A DNA stretch of 13,940 nt from Phycisphaerales bacterium UBA1161 (GTDB lineage: Bacteria > Planctomycetota > Phycisphaerae > Tepidisphaerales > Tepidisphaeraceae), in contig DBZL01000011.1 of the NCBI GenBank assembly GCA_002311745.1, positions 1-13,940 of the forward strand. The letters run 5' to 3'. The notes under the pieces were generated by a model. It was not told the origin of the DNA, made no database searches, and saw nothing but the letters and a program-made list of their open reading frames with translations. Both the position numbers and the translations under genes were made by a program. This document shows positions 7,146-13,904 of this stretch, one piece after another (position 1 is the stretch's first letter; every line of letters starts with the position of its first letter).

Positions 7146-7646
7146 ATGGCCAGATTGGCGCTAGCGATCTATGTAAGCGCGATAGTGTTGTTAATGACTT
7201 TTACTGGAGGTTGTGGCGTCGCATACACGCGCATCACGCAGACCTACGAGGACAGGCAAATCATGTCGAAAGCGCAAGCGATCGAAAATATCAAGGGATA
7301 CACGTTCGCGTCCGTATCCGCGGATGAAAATGGATTTGGTTATCAGATCTACGTAAAAGATGCAGAGTGGAACGCAGATTATCGACCTTCGGGTCATTAT
7401 ACTCACTACACGAGATACCATTACGATGAAAGGCATATCGCGTTTGGCGATGTGCGGGAAATACACCTGCATTGGGTTGATTTGTTTGGCGCATCCGATA
7501 CTGGCGCGGACGTCACATTGGTTGACCAACATGGAGCCTCTCTTTTCCAATTCTACTTCAGGGGCGGTTCCCTCGACCCAAAAACGCGTCGGGCAGTCCA
7601 GCAGATGTTGTCCAGTCTTTTGACGCTCTGCCCCAATGTGCAATAA
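7146..7646 (+). CDS. Putative lipoprotein of unknown function
   Basis: The frame is open from a TTG at 7074, with ATGs at 7092, 7110 and 7146. I prefer 7146 because MARLALAIYVSAIVLLMTFTGGC is then a compact signal peptide: Arg3, a hydrophobic core, and a lipobox-like TGGC at 20-23. The -3 residue is Thr, which is not ideal. From 7092 the protein would be 184 residues. The mature part of about 143 residues has aromatic-rich stretches (YIYVKDAEW-like; HYTHYTRYHYDE), an HIAFGDVREIHLHWVDL segment, and FQFYFRGGSLD near the end. I do not recognise a domain. The base composition is visibly less GC-rich than neighbouring genes, which suggests a fast-evolving or acquired gene. No Shine-Dalgarno site precedes any candidate start. 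A large hairpin begins 3 bases after the stop. Confidence 0.7.
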   Translation: MARLALAIYVSAIVLLMTFTGGCGVAYTRITQTYEDRQIMSKAQAIENIKGYTFASVSADENGFGYQIYVKDAEWNADYRPSGHYTHYTRYHYDERHIAFGDVREIHLHWVDLFGASDTGADVTLVDQHGASLFQFYFRGGSLDPKTRRAVQQMLSSLLTLCPNVQ

Positions 7647-7648
7647 CT

Positions 7649-7743
7649 GGAAGCCGGGGAACGGATAACGGGAGATTACTCATCGCGAGCGGATGAGGAA
7701 TGTAATTAGCGATGTTCCCGTTGCATCCGCCTCGCTGGCTTCC
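7649..7743. repeat. Large imperfect inverted repeat (multi-arm hairpin) after the lipoprotein gene
   Basis: Three nested pairings can be read: GGAAGCC (7649-7655) with GGCTTCC (7737-7743); GCGAG-CGGATG (7685-7695) with CATCCG-C-CTCGC (7724-7735), an 11-bp stem with one bulged C; and GGAA (7697-7700) with TTCC (7715-7718). No T-tract follows, so it may be a factor-dependent end, an mRNA-stabilising structure or a small mobile-type repeat. Confidence 0.5.
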
Positions 7744-7846
7744 GGCGGCTTCATTGCGGCGCGCCGGCATCGTCCAGGGCTTTGTTGATCTTGGCCATGG
7801 TGGCCAGGTCGGGCCTGCAAGCAGTCGGGGACCGGAGGGGATCTGG

Positions 7847-7927
7847 GATTTCAGATTTGAGATTTCAGATTTGAGATTTCACGGCAGATTTGGGATTTCA
7901 AATTTGAGATTTCAGATTGGAGATTCA
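7847..7927. repeat. Tandem 7-bp repeat tract, unit GATTTSA (tract A)
   Basis: Five perfect head-to-tail units alternate GATTTCA and GATTTGA at 7847-7881. After five spacer bases come about six degenerate units (7887-7927). The tract lies directly 3' of the four-helix-bundle gene, and the last unit supplies that gene's TGA stop (7925-7927 on the minus strand). The same unit appears in tracts at 8115-8142 and 8433-8472. Confidence 0.9.
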
Positions 7928-8422
7928 GGGCTTGTCGTCGGGGACGGGGCCGCGAGAGCGGATCGTCTTGAGCTTCTCGACGAACTCGCCGGCGCTTTGG
8001 CGCTGGCGGTAGTCGGCTTGCGTTTGCTGCGTCATGCGGCGCTGGCCGGGGATGTCGGAGTTTTGCAGGGATGCGGCCCAGGCGCGCAGTTGGCGCGAAA
8101 TCGATTCGCTCTGGGATTTCAGATTTGAGATTTGAGATTTCAGATGAGCTAATTCGGGACGCCCGGCGGCGAATTGCAGGCTTGAGCGAGTCTCGCCAGC
8201 GGAACCGCGAGCGATGTAAATGAACGTGAGCAGCTCGGGGGTGGTGCCACGTTCAAAACCCTCGGCGATGTTGTTCGATATCGACAAAGCGGCCCGCTGC
8301 AACTGGTTCCGCAGGTCGCCCAGGCGAGCGAAGGTGCGGTCTTCGACCAGATCGAAAACGCGATGGGCCAGCTCCACCGCGGCGATCCACACCGGCAAAT
8401 CCTCGAATCGCTCGTAGGTCAT
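7925..8422 (-). CDS. Four-helix-bundle protein, 23S rRNA-intervening-sequence (S23) family
   Basis: A 165-residue protein of the TIGR02436-type four-helix-bundle family, first seen inside 23S rRNA intervening sequences and common as stand-alone genes; molecular function is not established. Family landmarks are FEDLPVW (6-11 region), QLQRAALSISNNIAEGFER (40-58) and ARGSAGETRSSL (71-82). Members are usually about 120 residues. This one is longer because of a heptamer-repeat segment, encoded at 8108-8143, that reads LKSQISNLKSQS (94-105), and a C-terminal tail after SLQNSDIPGQRR. Because three 7-bp units make 21 nt, the DNA repeat gives a 7-residue protein period suited to a helix. The TGA stop lies inside another repeat tract. 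It is transcribed away from dxr, across a 40-bp palindrome. No mobility gene accompanies it. Confidence 0.87.
   Translation of the reverse strand: MTYERFEDLPVWIAAVELAHRVFDLVEDRTFARLGDLRNQLQRAALSISNNIAEGFERGTTPELLTFIYIARGSAGETRSSLQFAAGRPELAHLKSQISNLKSQSESISRQLRAWAASLQNSDIPGQRRMTQQTQADYRQRQSAGEFVEKLKTIRSRGPVPDDKP
8115..8142. repeat. GATTTSA repeat tract inside the four-helix-bundle gene (tract B)
   Basis: Four perfect units (GATTTCA, GATTTGA, GATTTGA, GATTTCA) at 8115-8142, 28 bp. They lie in frame within the coding sequence of the minus-strand gene and encode most of LKSQISNLKSQS. The tract is flanked by recognisable family sequence on both sides, which points to insertion or expansion within an existing gene. 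Confidence 0.9.
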
Positions 8423-8432
8423 TGCACCTATC

Positions 8433-8472
8433 CTGCAATCTCAAATCTGAAATTTCAAATCTGAGATTGCAG
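8433..8472. repeat. 40-bp near-perfect palindrome made of GATTTSA units (tract C)
   Basis: CTGCAATCTCAAATCTGAAA (8433-8452) and TTTCAAATCTGAGATTGCAG (8453-8472) match as reverse complements at 18 of 20 positions with no spacer. The inner sequence consists of reverse-complement heptamers (TCAAATC, TGAAATT, TCAAATC, TGAGATT). It occupies most of the 68-bp gap between the four-helix-bundle start (8422) and the dxr start (8491), so transcripts starting at or beyond it on either side would carry a long hairpin in the leader. Confidence 0.88.
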
Positions 8473-8490
8473 TCGCTATAGTGACTGCCT

Positions 8491-9690
8491 GTGAGCAAGC
8501 GCGTCGCGATCTTGGGGTCCACCGGGTCCATCGGGTGCAGCACGTTGGATGTCATTCGGCATCTGGGCACGCCATATCGGGCGATCGCCCTGGCGGCAAA
8601 TCGGAACGTCGAGAAACTGGCGCAGCAGGCCAAGGAGTTTGAGCCGGCGGCGGTGGCCATCGTCGATGAATCGCTGGCGGAGGATTTGCGACGGCGGCTC
8701 GAGGGCCGCGATGTGAAGATTTACGCGGGGGTCGGGGGATTGGTCGAGCTGGCGCGGCGGGATGACGTGGACATCGTGCTATCCGCGGTGGTGGGCGCGG
8801 CGGGGCTGCCGGCGGCGCTGGCGGCGGTGAAGGCGGGAAAGACGCTGGCATTGGCGAATAAGGAGTCGCTGGTGGTGGCGGGGTCGCTGCTGATTCCGGA
8901 GGCAAGGAAGCGCGGGAGTCTGCTGCTGCCGGTGGATTCGGAACACTCGGCGATTTTTCAGGCGATGCGGTGCGGACGGAGGCAGGATGTGCGGCGGGTG
9001 ATCTTGACGGCCAGCGGCGGGCCGTTCCGCGAAGCATCGGCGGCGCAGATTCACAATGCGACGTTGGATGATGCGCTCAATCATCCGACGTGGCGGATGG
9101 GGAATAAGATCACCATCGATTCGGCGACGATGTTCAATAAGGCGCTCGAGCTGATCGAGGCGTGTTGGCTGTTCGATTTGCGGCCGGATCAGGTTCGCAT
9201 CGTGATTCATCCGGAGTCGATCGTTCACTCGATGGTGGAATTTGTGGATGGCTCGGTGATGGCGCAGCTTTGTCCGCCGGATATGCGGACGCCGATTCAG
9301 TATGCGCTGACGTATCCGGAGCGGGCGGAGGGGTGTGGGCGGCGGATGAATTGGGACGAATCGTTGGCGTTGCGTTTTGAGCCGCCGGATTTTGAGCGAT
9401 TCCCGGCGCTCAAGCTGGCGTATCGTGTGGCGGAGGCGGGCGGGACGATGGGGGCGGTGTTGAACGCGGCCAACGAGGCGGCCGTGGCGGCGTTTATCGG
9501 GGGCAAAATCCGCTTTGGGGAGATTTGCCGGATCGTGGAGCTTACAATCTCGCGGCACCGGCTTCAGGCAAGAGCGACTCTGGACGATCTGCTCGAAGCG
9601 GACCGTTGGGCCCGGGCGACGGCGGCGGAGCTCATCGCCAAAAAGGCCGCGGCCGGCGGCGTGATCTCGGGCAGCACGGCTTCACGATAA
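8491..9690 (+). CDS. dxr: 1-deoxy-D-xylulose 5-phosphate reductoisomerase
   Basis: A 399-residue cytoplasmic enzyme that converts 1-deoxy-D-xylulose 5-phosphate to 2-C-methyl-D-erythritol 4-phosphate with NADPH and a divalent metal, the committed step of the MEP isoprenoid pathway. It is full length for the family. Seen: the NADPH-binding loop GSTGSIG (9-15), ANKES (122-126), metal ligands D149 and E151 in VDSEHS, E220 in NKALELIEA (216-224), the SGGPFR loop, HPTWRMGNKITIDSATMF, VIHPESIVHSMVEF, PDMRTPIQYALTYP, and NAANEAAVAAF near the C-terminus. It starts with GTG and has no obvious Shine-Dalgarno site. The stop is 4 bp before rseP, so the two form an operon. The usual upstream neighbours uppS and cdsA are absent; the repeat-bounded four-helix-bundle gene lies there instead. 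Confidence 0.98.
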   Translation: MSKRVAILGSTGSIGCSTLDVIRHLGTPYRAIALAANRNVEKLAQQAKEFEPAAVAIVDESLAEDLRRRLEGRDVKIYAGVGGLVELARRDDVDIVLSAVVGAAGLPAALAAVKAGKTLALANKESLVVAGSLLIPEARKRGSLLLPVDSEHSAIFQAMRCGRRQDVRRVILTASGGPFREASAAQIHNATLDDALNHPTWRMGNKITIDSATMFNKALELIEACWLFDLRPDQVRIVIHPESIVHSMVEFVDGSVMAQLCPPDMRTPIQYALTYPERAEGCGRRMNWDESLALRFEPPDFERFPALKLAYRVAEAGGTMGAVLNAANEAAVAAFIGGKIRFGEICRIVELTISRHRLQARATLDDLLEADRWARATAAELIAKKAAAGGVISGSTASR

Positions 9691-9694
9691 ATCC

Positions 9695-11755
9695 ATGAAC
9701 ACCATTTTCTCAAACACGCTCGATTACGTCTGGCTGGGCGTCGGGTTTGGCTTGGTGATTTTCTTTCACGAGCTGGGCCATTTTCTGGCGGCCAAGTATT
9801 GCGGCGTGAAGGTGGAGCAGTTTGCCATCGGGTTTGGCCCGGCGGTTTTCTCCTGGCGCAAGGGGATTGGGCTACGCTGGGGCTCCAGCGGCAGAGAGGC
9901 GGAGGTTCGGCAAGGCGGAGGCGAGACCGAGACGGGGCGAGACCGGATCGGCGAGACGGAGTATCGCGTCAGTTGGATTCCGCTGGGCGGGTACGTGAAG
10001 ATGCTGGGTCAGGACGACTTGCGTCCCGGGGTGACGGTGGACGATCCGCGGTCGTACAACAACAAATCGGTGGGGGCGCGGATGTTCATCGTGTCGGCGG
10101 GCGTGATCATGAACATCATCGTGGCGGCGGTGGGATTCATGATCGTGTACATGCTGGGGTTTCCGGTGCCGCCGGCGCGGGTGGGCGGGGTGATGTCCCT
10201 GAGCCCGGCGATGCACGCGGTGCGGGCGGATGGAACGCGTGCGGCGCTACAGACGGGGGATGAGATTCTTTCCGTCGGCGGCAAGAAGACGGCGGGTGAT
10301 TTCACGAAGATTCAACTGGCGGTGGCCCTGTCGCGCGAGGGGGCGACGCTGCCGGTGGTGGTACGGCATCTGGACGGGACGACGGAGACGCTGCAGATCA
10401 AACCCGCGCGGCCGGGAGATGATCCGCGTGGGCTTCTGGCCCTGGGCGTGCTGCCGCCGGTGCAGCTTGCCGGGCTGGACCCGGCCACCATCGACGATTG
10501 GGATGAAGCGCTGCTGCAAAAGACGTTGACGGCGGATTCCCTGGCCCTGCGCCCCGGCGAGGTCATCACGCAGATCAACGGCCAGGACGTGAACGTCAAC
10601 GAGTTTTGGAAATTGAGCGATGCTCTGGCGGCGTCGGACGGCAAGCCGGTGGAGCTGACGGTGCGCTCGGCGGATGGAAAGATCGCGCAGCGCTCGATCC
10701 TGGCGCACTTGATCGGTCCGTTTGGGAAGCAGGAGATGGATTTCCTGGGCCTGGTGCCGCGGGCGACGGTGGATGGGTTGCAGGAGGAATCGCCGGCGCT
10801 GGATAAGCTGAAGCCGGGCGACGCGATCGTGGCGGTGGAGGCGGGGACGGACCTGGTTTCGCATCCATCGCCGGAGCAAATCCGCAAAACGCTGTCCAGC
10901 GCCGGGGAAAAGCAGTTGCCGGTCACGATCACGGTGCTGAGTGCCGGCCAAACGCAGCCGCACCAGATCGTCGATCTCGACAAATACATCCGCATCAGCG
11001 GCGGCCGGATGGGATTGGGCATCCTGATCGGCTACGACGAGCGGCACCTGGTGGTGGCCCAGGTGCAGCCCGACAGCGCATCCGCCGACAGAATCCCGCA
11101 AGGCGCTACGCTTCTCGCCATCGACGGTCAGAAGGTGGACAACTGGCTTCAGGTGCGCCGGATCATCGCCGAGGGCAAACCCGGCAGCACGCTGGCGATT
11201 TCGTTCATTCCGCCCGGCCAAGGCGGCCCAGGCGCTGCCCCGGCGGTGGCGCAGGTCAAGCTGGGCGAGGATGACGTCAGGAATGCTCAGATGATGGGGT
11301 TCACGTGCGACCTTCGTCTGCGGCCGATGCCGGGAACGATGCGTACCAGCAATCCGCTGGTGGCCATCGGCTGGGGCGTGCGCGAAACGCGCGACTCGGT
11401 GCAGGGGCTGTATCTGACGCTGCAACGCATGTTCACGGGAGACGTGAGCGTGAGCAACGTGATGGGCCCGGTGGGGATGTTCCACGCCGGGGCGCAACTG
11501 GCCAGCCGCGGACTGAGCTGGCTGGTGTGGTTCCTGTCGGAGATCAGCGCCAACCTGGCGGTGATCAACTTCCTGCCGATCCCGATCATGGATGGGGGAT
11601 TGTTCACCCTGCTGATCCTGGAAAAAATCCAGGGCAAACCGCTGTCGGCGGAAATGCAAAAGATCGTGCAGACGGTGGGACTCGTGCTGATCCTGGGTGT
11701 GTTTCTGCTGGTGACGTACCAGGACATCGCACGCTGGGCGGGGTACGCGAATTAA
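9695..11755 (+). CDS. rseP: RseP-like site-2 intramembrane zinc metalloprotease, enlarged, several PDZ modules
   Basis: A 686-residue inner-membrane protease; typical RseP proteins are about 450. Family members cut transmembrane segments of anti-sigma factors or signal-peptide remnants. Seen: first helix with HELGH (H25, E26, H29) and the GFGP motif; SWIPLGGYVKMLGQ (93-106); a second helix (about 130-155); a long soluble region; and C-terminal helices with NFLPIPIMDGG (625-635), Asp633 being the third zinc ligand. The soluble part contains four PDZ-like stretches, judged by TGDEILSVGG (187-196), PGEVITQINGQ (287-297), PGDAIVAVEAG (374-384) and ATLLAIDGQKV (471-481). About 29 extra residues, rich in Gly, Arg and Glu, interrupt SWRKG...ETEYR (roughly 57-86). 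Start is ATG, 4 bp after dxr, with no clear Shine-Dalgarno site. The target substrate is unknown; no anti-sigma gene is in view. Confidence 0.95.
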   Translation: MNTIFSNTLDYVWLGVGFGLVIFFHELGHFLAAKYCGVKVEQFAIGFGPAVFSWRKGIGLRWGSSGREAEVRQGGGETETGRDRIGETEYRVSWIPLGGYVKMLGQDDLRPGVTVDDPRSYNNKSVGARMFIVSAGVIMNIIVAAVGFMIVYMLGFPVPPARVGGVMSLSPAMHAVRADGTRAALQTGDEILSVGGKKTAGDFTKIQLAVALSREGATLPVVVRHLDGTTETLQIKPARPGDDPRGLLALGVLPPVQLAGLDPATIDDWDEALLQKTLTADSLALRPGEVITQINGQDVNVNEFWKLSDALAASDGKPVELTVRSADGKIAQRSILAHLIGPFGKQEMDFLGLVPRATVDGLQEESPALDKLKPGDAIVAVEAGTDLVSHPSPEQIRKTLSSAGEKQLPVTITVLSAGQTQPHQIVDLDKYIRISGGRMGLGILIGYDERHLVVAQVQPDSASADRIPQGATLLAIDGQKVDNWLQVRRIIAEGKPGSTLAISFIPPGQGGPGAAPAVAQVKLGEDDVRNAQMMGFTCDLRLRPMPGTMRTSNPLVAIGWGVRETRDSVQGLYLTLQRMFTGDVSVSNVMGPVGMFHAGAQLASRGLSWLVWFLSEISANLAVINFLPIPIMDGGLFTLLILEKIQGKPLSAEMQKIVQTVGLVLILGVFLLVTYQDIARWAGYAN
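9920..9957 (+). repeat. GGCGAGAC micro-repeats in the RseP insert
   Basis: Three exact copies of GGCGAGAC occur at 9920-9927, 9936-9943 and 9950-9957. They fall in the Gly/Arg/Glu insert of RseP and give the protein echo GETET...GETEY, which suggests the insert grew by local duplication. Confidence 0.75.
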
Positions 11756-11767
11756 ATTCTAGTGTTC

Positions 11768-13003
11768 TCACCCCGCCGACAGTGCCGGTCCGGGGAGCGG
11801 CGCCACACCGCTTGGGGGGCGCGGAATTTGATTCCACCGCTGTGCGTTGCCGCGCAACAACTGGTAAATCACAAGGCCCAAAAACACGATGCACGCCGCG
11901 GGCTTGAGCCAGTTGTGCGTCGCGTTGTACGCCCAGCCGTCGCAGCTGAGGCAAATGGACAGAGCCGCGACCACCCATCCCCATATATCGCGATGGAGCA
12001 ACAGCGCCGCCGCCGGCAGCGCCAGGGCCGGGCCGAGAATCACGTAGGAACTGGACTCCGTGCGCGGATTAAAGAGCATCAGATAACAGGCGGCCAGGAT
12101 GAACAAGAAAAACGCCCGGCCCGCGTGGGCCCATCGCCGCGAGGCGATCAGGCACAGACCCAGGGTCGCCCCGGCCGCGAGGATTTGCACCGCCTGGTAC
12201 AGCGACTGCGGCATGATCCAACCCATCTTCCACAACAATCCGCGCAAATCGCAGAAGATTCGCTGCGGCTGCGATGCGGTCTTCAGCACCTCGTAATACG
12301 CTTGATACTGAGCCAAGACGTAATGCGGCTTCTGGGTGGCGAAGGGAATTAGCGTGGCCAGGACCAGGACGATCGCCAATCGCCAAATGATGACCGGGTA
12401 GACCGCCGCCGCCAGGAGGACCATGACAATCATGATCGGTTTGACCACCAGTCCGATCACGAGCCAGAGCGTCGCCCACCACCATCGCCGCTGGTGCAGT
12501 TCCGCCGCCGCCAGGAGCATCAGTGCCGCAATCTGGAGATTGGCCTGGCCGTTGCGCAGGCTGGCCAAGGTGATGGGAAACGCGATGGCCGAGGCGATGG
12601 CGAAGATGGATGGAAAAATGTCCGGCCAGAGCATTTTCCCCCATCGCCAAATTCCCCAGCAAAAGAGACACAACCCGGCGGCCCGCCAAACCATGCCGCC
12701 CAGCACAGGGCCCATCAGGGCAAAGGGCATGTAAAGAAGTCCCGACTGCGGCATGTACAGAAAGCCGTCGACCCCCATGTTGTCGAGGTACAACCCCCGC
12801 CCGGCCAGCCAGTTGTGCGAGGGCGTGGCATATTCCACGCAGACGTTGTGGTTGACGGGGTCGCGCCAGACTAGAACGCCGATCCACAGCCAAGCGAGGG
12901 CCCAGACGAAACAGGCCCCCAGAACCAGCCGGCGCGCCGGGAAAGCGGGCAGATTCGCTGCCGTCGTGGTGTTCCTGGCGGCTCCCATGCCAAAGGACAC
13001 CAT
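11768..13003 (-). CDS. GT87/DUF2029-family polytopic glycosyltransferase
   Basis: A 411-residue integral membrane protein of about ten hydrophobic helices. It resembles the GT-C type DUF2029/GT87 family, whose characterised members use polyprenyl-phosphate-mannose as donor on the outer face of the membrane. Seen: a first helix (about 26-46) followed by RDPVNHNVCVEY (47-58) with a candidate catalytic Asp48; a loop with LAGRGLYLDN and FLYMPQSGLLYMPF (81-94); RNGQANLQIAALML (150-163), the family's GQxN motif; VVKPIM (187-191); and LFNPRTESSSYVILGP (310-325). The minus-strand frame is open up to 13147, but that would overlap the divergent GT2 gene. I chose ATG 13003 because AAGGG (13012-13016) lies 8 bases before it; 13042 and 12988 are alternatives. 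It converges on rseP with 12 bp between stops and no terminator-like hairpin. Confidence 0.88.
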   Translation of the reverse strand: MVSFGMGAARNTTTAANLPAFPARRLVLGACFVWALAWLWIGVLVWRDPVNHNVCVEYATPSHNWLAGRGLYLDNMGVDGFLYMPQSGLLYMPFALMGPVLGGMVWRAAGLCLFCWGIWRWGKMLWPDIFPSIFAIASAIAFPITLASLRNGQANLQIAALMLLAAAELHQRRWWWATLWLVIGLVVKPIMIVMVLLAAAVYPVIIWRLAIVLVLATLIPFATQKPHYVLAQYQAYYEVLKTASQPQRIFCDLRGLLWKMGWIMPQSLYQAVQILAAGATLGLCLIASRRWAHAGRAFFLFILAACYLMLFNPRTESSSYVILGPALALPAAALLLHRDIWGWVVAALSICLSCDGWAYNATHNWLKPAACIVFLGLVIYQLLRGNAQRWNQIPRPPSGVAPLPGPALSAG

Positions 13004-13085
13004 ACCAACCACCCTTCTCGAATCAAAGTCGAATTGGGTCATCTCTGGACTTTTGGTCGATACATTCATACAAGAGAACCAACTC
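13004..13085. promoter_or_regulatory. Divergent promoter region between the GT87 and GT2 genes
   Basis: 82 bp between the chosen starts. It contains a direct repeat TCGAAT (13018-13023 and 13029-13034, 11 bp apart) and the GT87 ribosome binding site AAGGG (minus strand, 13012-13016). No convincing -35/-10 pair could be set in either direction. Confidence 0.5.
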
Positions 13086-13904
13086 ATGGATGAACCACAG
13101 AGCACATCGGGCGACGAGCAATTCCGTTGCACGCTGATCCTGCCCACCTACGACGCCACTGATTTCATCGAATCGACCGTCACTCGCGTCCGGGATTTTT
13201 TATCGCAGCATCCGGATTGGTGCGCCCTCTTTGTGGTGGATGGCTGCCCGCACGGCACCGGCGAAAAACTGCAACCCCTGGTCGCCAACCTCGCCCCGCA
13301 AATTCGCATGGACAACTGCCTGCAAAACCGCGGCAAGGGGCATGTCCTGCGGCGCGGGCTGGACATGGCCAAGACGCCGTTTCGCATTTACACCGACGTG
13401 GATTTGGCCTACGACCCGGATGAGGCGCTCAAAATCCTGGCTGTGCTGGAAAACGGGGCGGACCTGGGCGTGGTCAATCGCGCCAGCCCGGATTCGCGGT
13501 TCATCATGAGTCCGATGGATTTCCCGCGCATTTACAAGCGACACCTGATGAGCCGGAGTTTCAACTGGTGGCTGCGGCGCATGCTGCCGATACGCATTCT
13601 GGACACCCAGGCCGGCCTCAAGGGTCTGACCGCCGCGGCGTGGGAGATCATTGGCCCGCACATGACCAGCGACGGATTCTTCTTCGACGTCGAATTACTG
13701 GCCCGCGCCGGGGCGGCCCACATGCGCATCGAGGAGATCCCGGTTCTCGTGCGCTACGTCGACCCCACCACGGTCAAAATGGTCACCCACGGCTGGGCGA
13801 TGATTAAAGACACCGTTCGCCTGCGCAAGAGTCTTCGCAAAGCCACCAGCAAAGTCAGCGTCACGGTGCACCCGGTGACTCGGGCGCAGGTTCACCGGGT
13901 TTGA
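13086..13904 (+). CDS. GT2-family glycosyltransferase, polyprenyl-phosphate sugar synthase-like
   Basis: A 272-residue soluble GT-A enzyme. Seen: LPTYD (19-23) at the start of the nucleotide-binding fold; VVDGCPHGT (50-58), a variant of the usual VDDGSxDGT; NRGKGHVLRRGLDMA (81-95); the metal-binding YTDVDLAYDPDE (102-113) with DxD at 104-106; DTQAGLKGL (173-181); and FFFDVELLARA (198-208). The NRGKG, DTQxGxK and FDVELL set is typical of dolichol- or polyprenyl-phosphate glucose/mannose synthases, which transfer a sugar from a nucleotide donor to a lipid phosphate. No C-terminal membrane helices are present, unlike some ArnC-type members. Upstream frame is open but ATG 13086 matches the family start. 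It is divergent from the GT87 gene, a logical user of its product. The sugar is not predictable. Confidence 0.9.
   Translation: MDEPQSTSGDEQFRCTLILPTYDATDFIESTVTRVRDFLSQHPDWCALFVVDGCPHGTGEKLQPLVANLAPQIRMDNCLQNRGKGHVLRRGLDMAKTPFRIYTDVDLAYDPDEALKILAVLENGADLGVVNRASPDSRFIMSPMDFPRIYKRHLMSRSFNWWLRRMLPIRILDTQAGLKGLTAAAWEIIGPHMTSDGFFFDVELLARAGAAHMRIEEIPVLVRYVDPTTVKMVTHGWAMIKDTVRLRKSLRKATSKVSVTVHPVTRAQVHRV

Noticed and set aside
7847..8472. CRISPR array from the repeated GATTTSA tracts.
   Set aside because: The units are only 7 bp and directly tandem, with no unique spacers and no cas genes.
10247..11659. 470-codon minus-strand open frame opposite rseP.
   Set aside because: Arg/His/Gln-rich shadow of a GC-rich gene; the plus strand has clear RseP motifs.
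12753..13085. N-terminal extension of the GT2 frame.
   Set aside because: The frame is open, but the extension overlaps the GT87 coding sequence and lacks GT2 character. ATG 13086 gives a normal family start.
13004..13147. N-terminal extension of the GT87 gene up to 13147.
   Set aside because: It would overlap the GT2 start and has no hydrophobic or conserved features; ATG 13003 has an AAGGG site at suitable distance.
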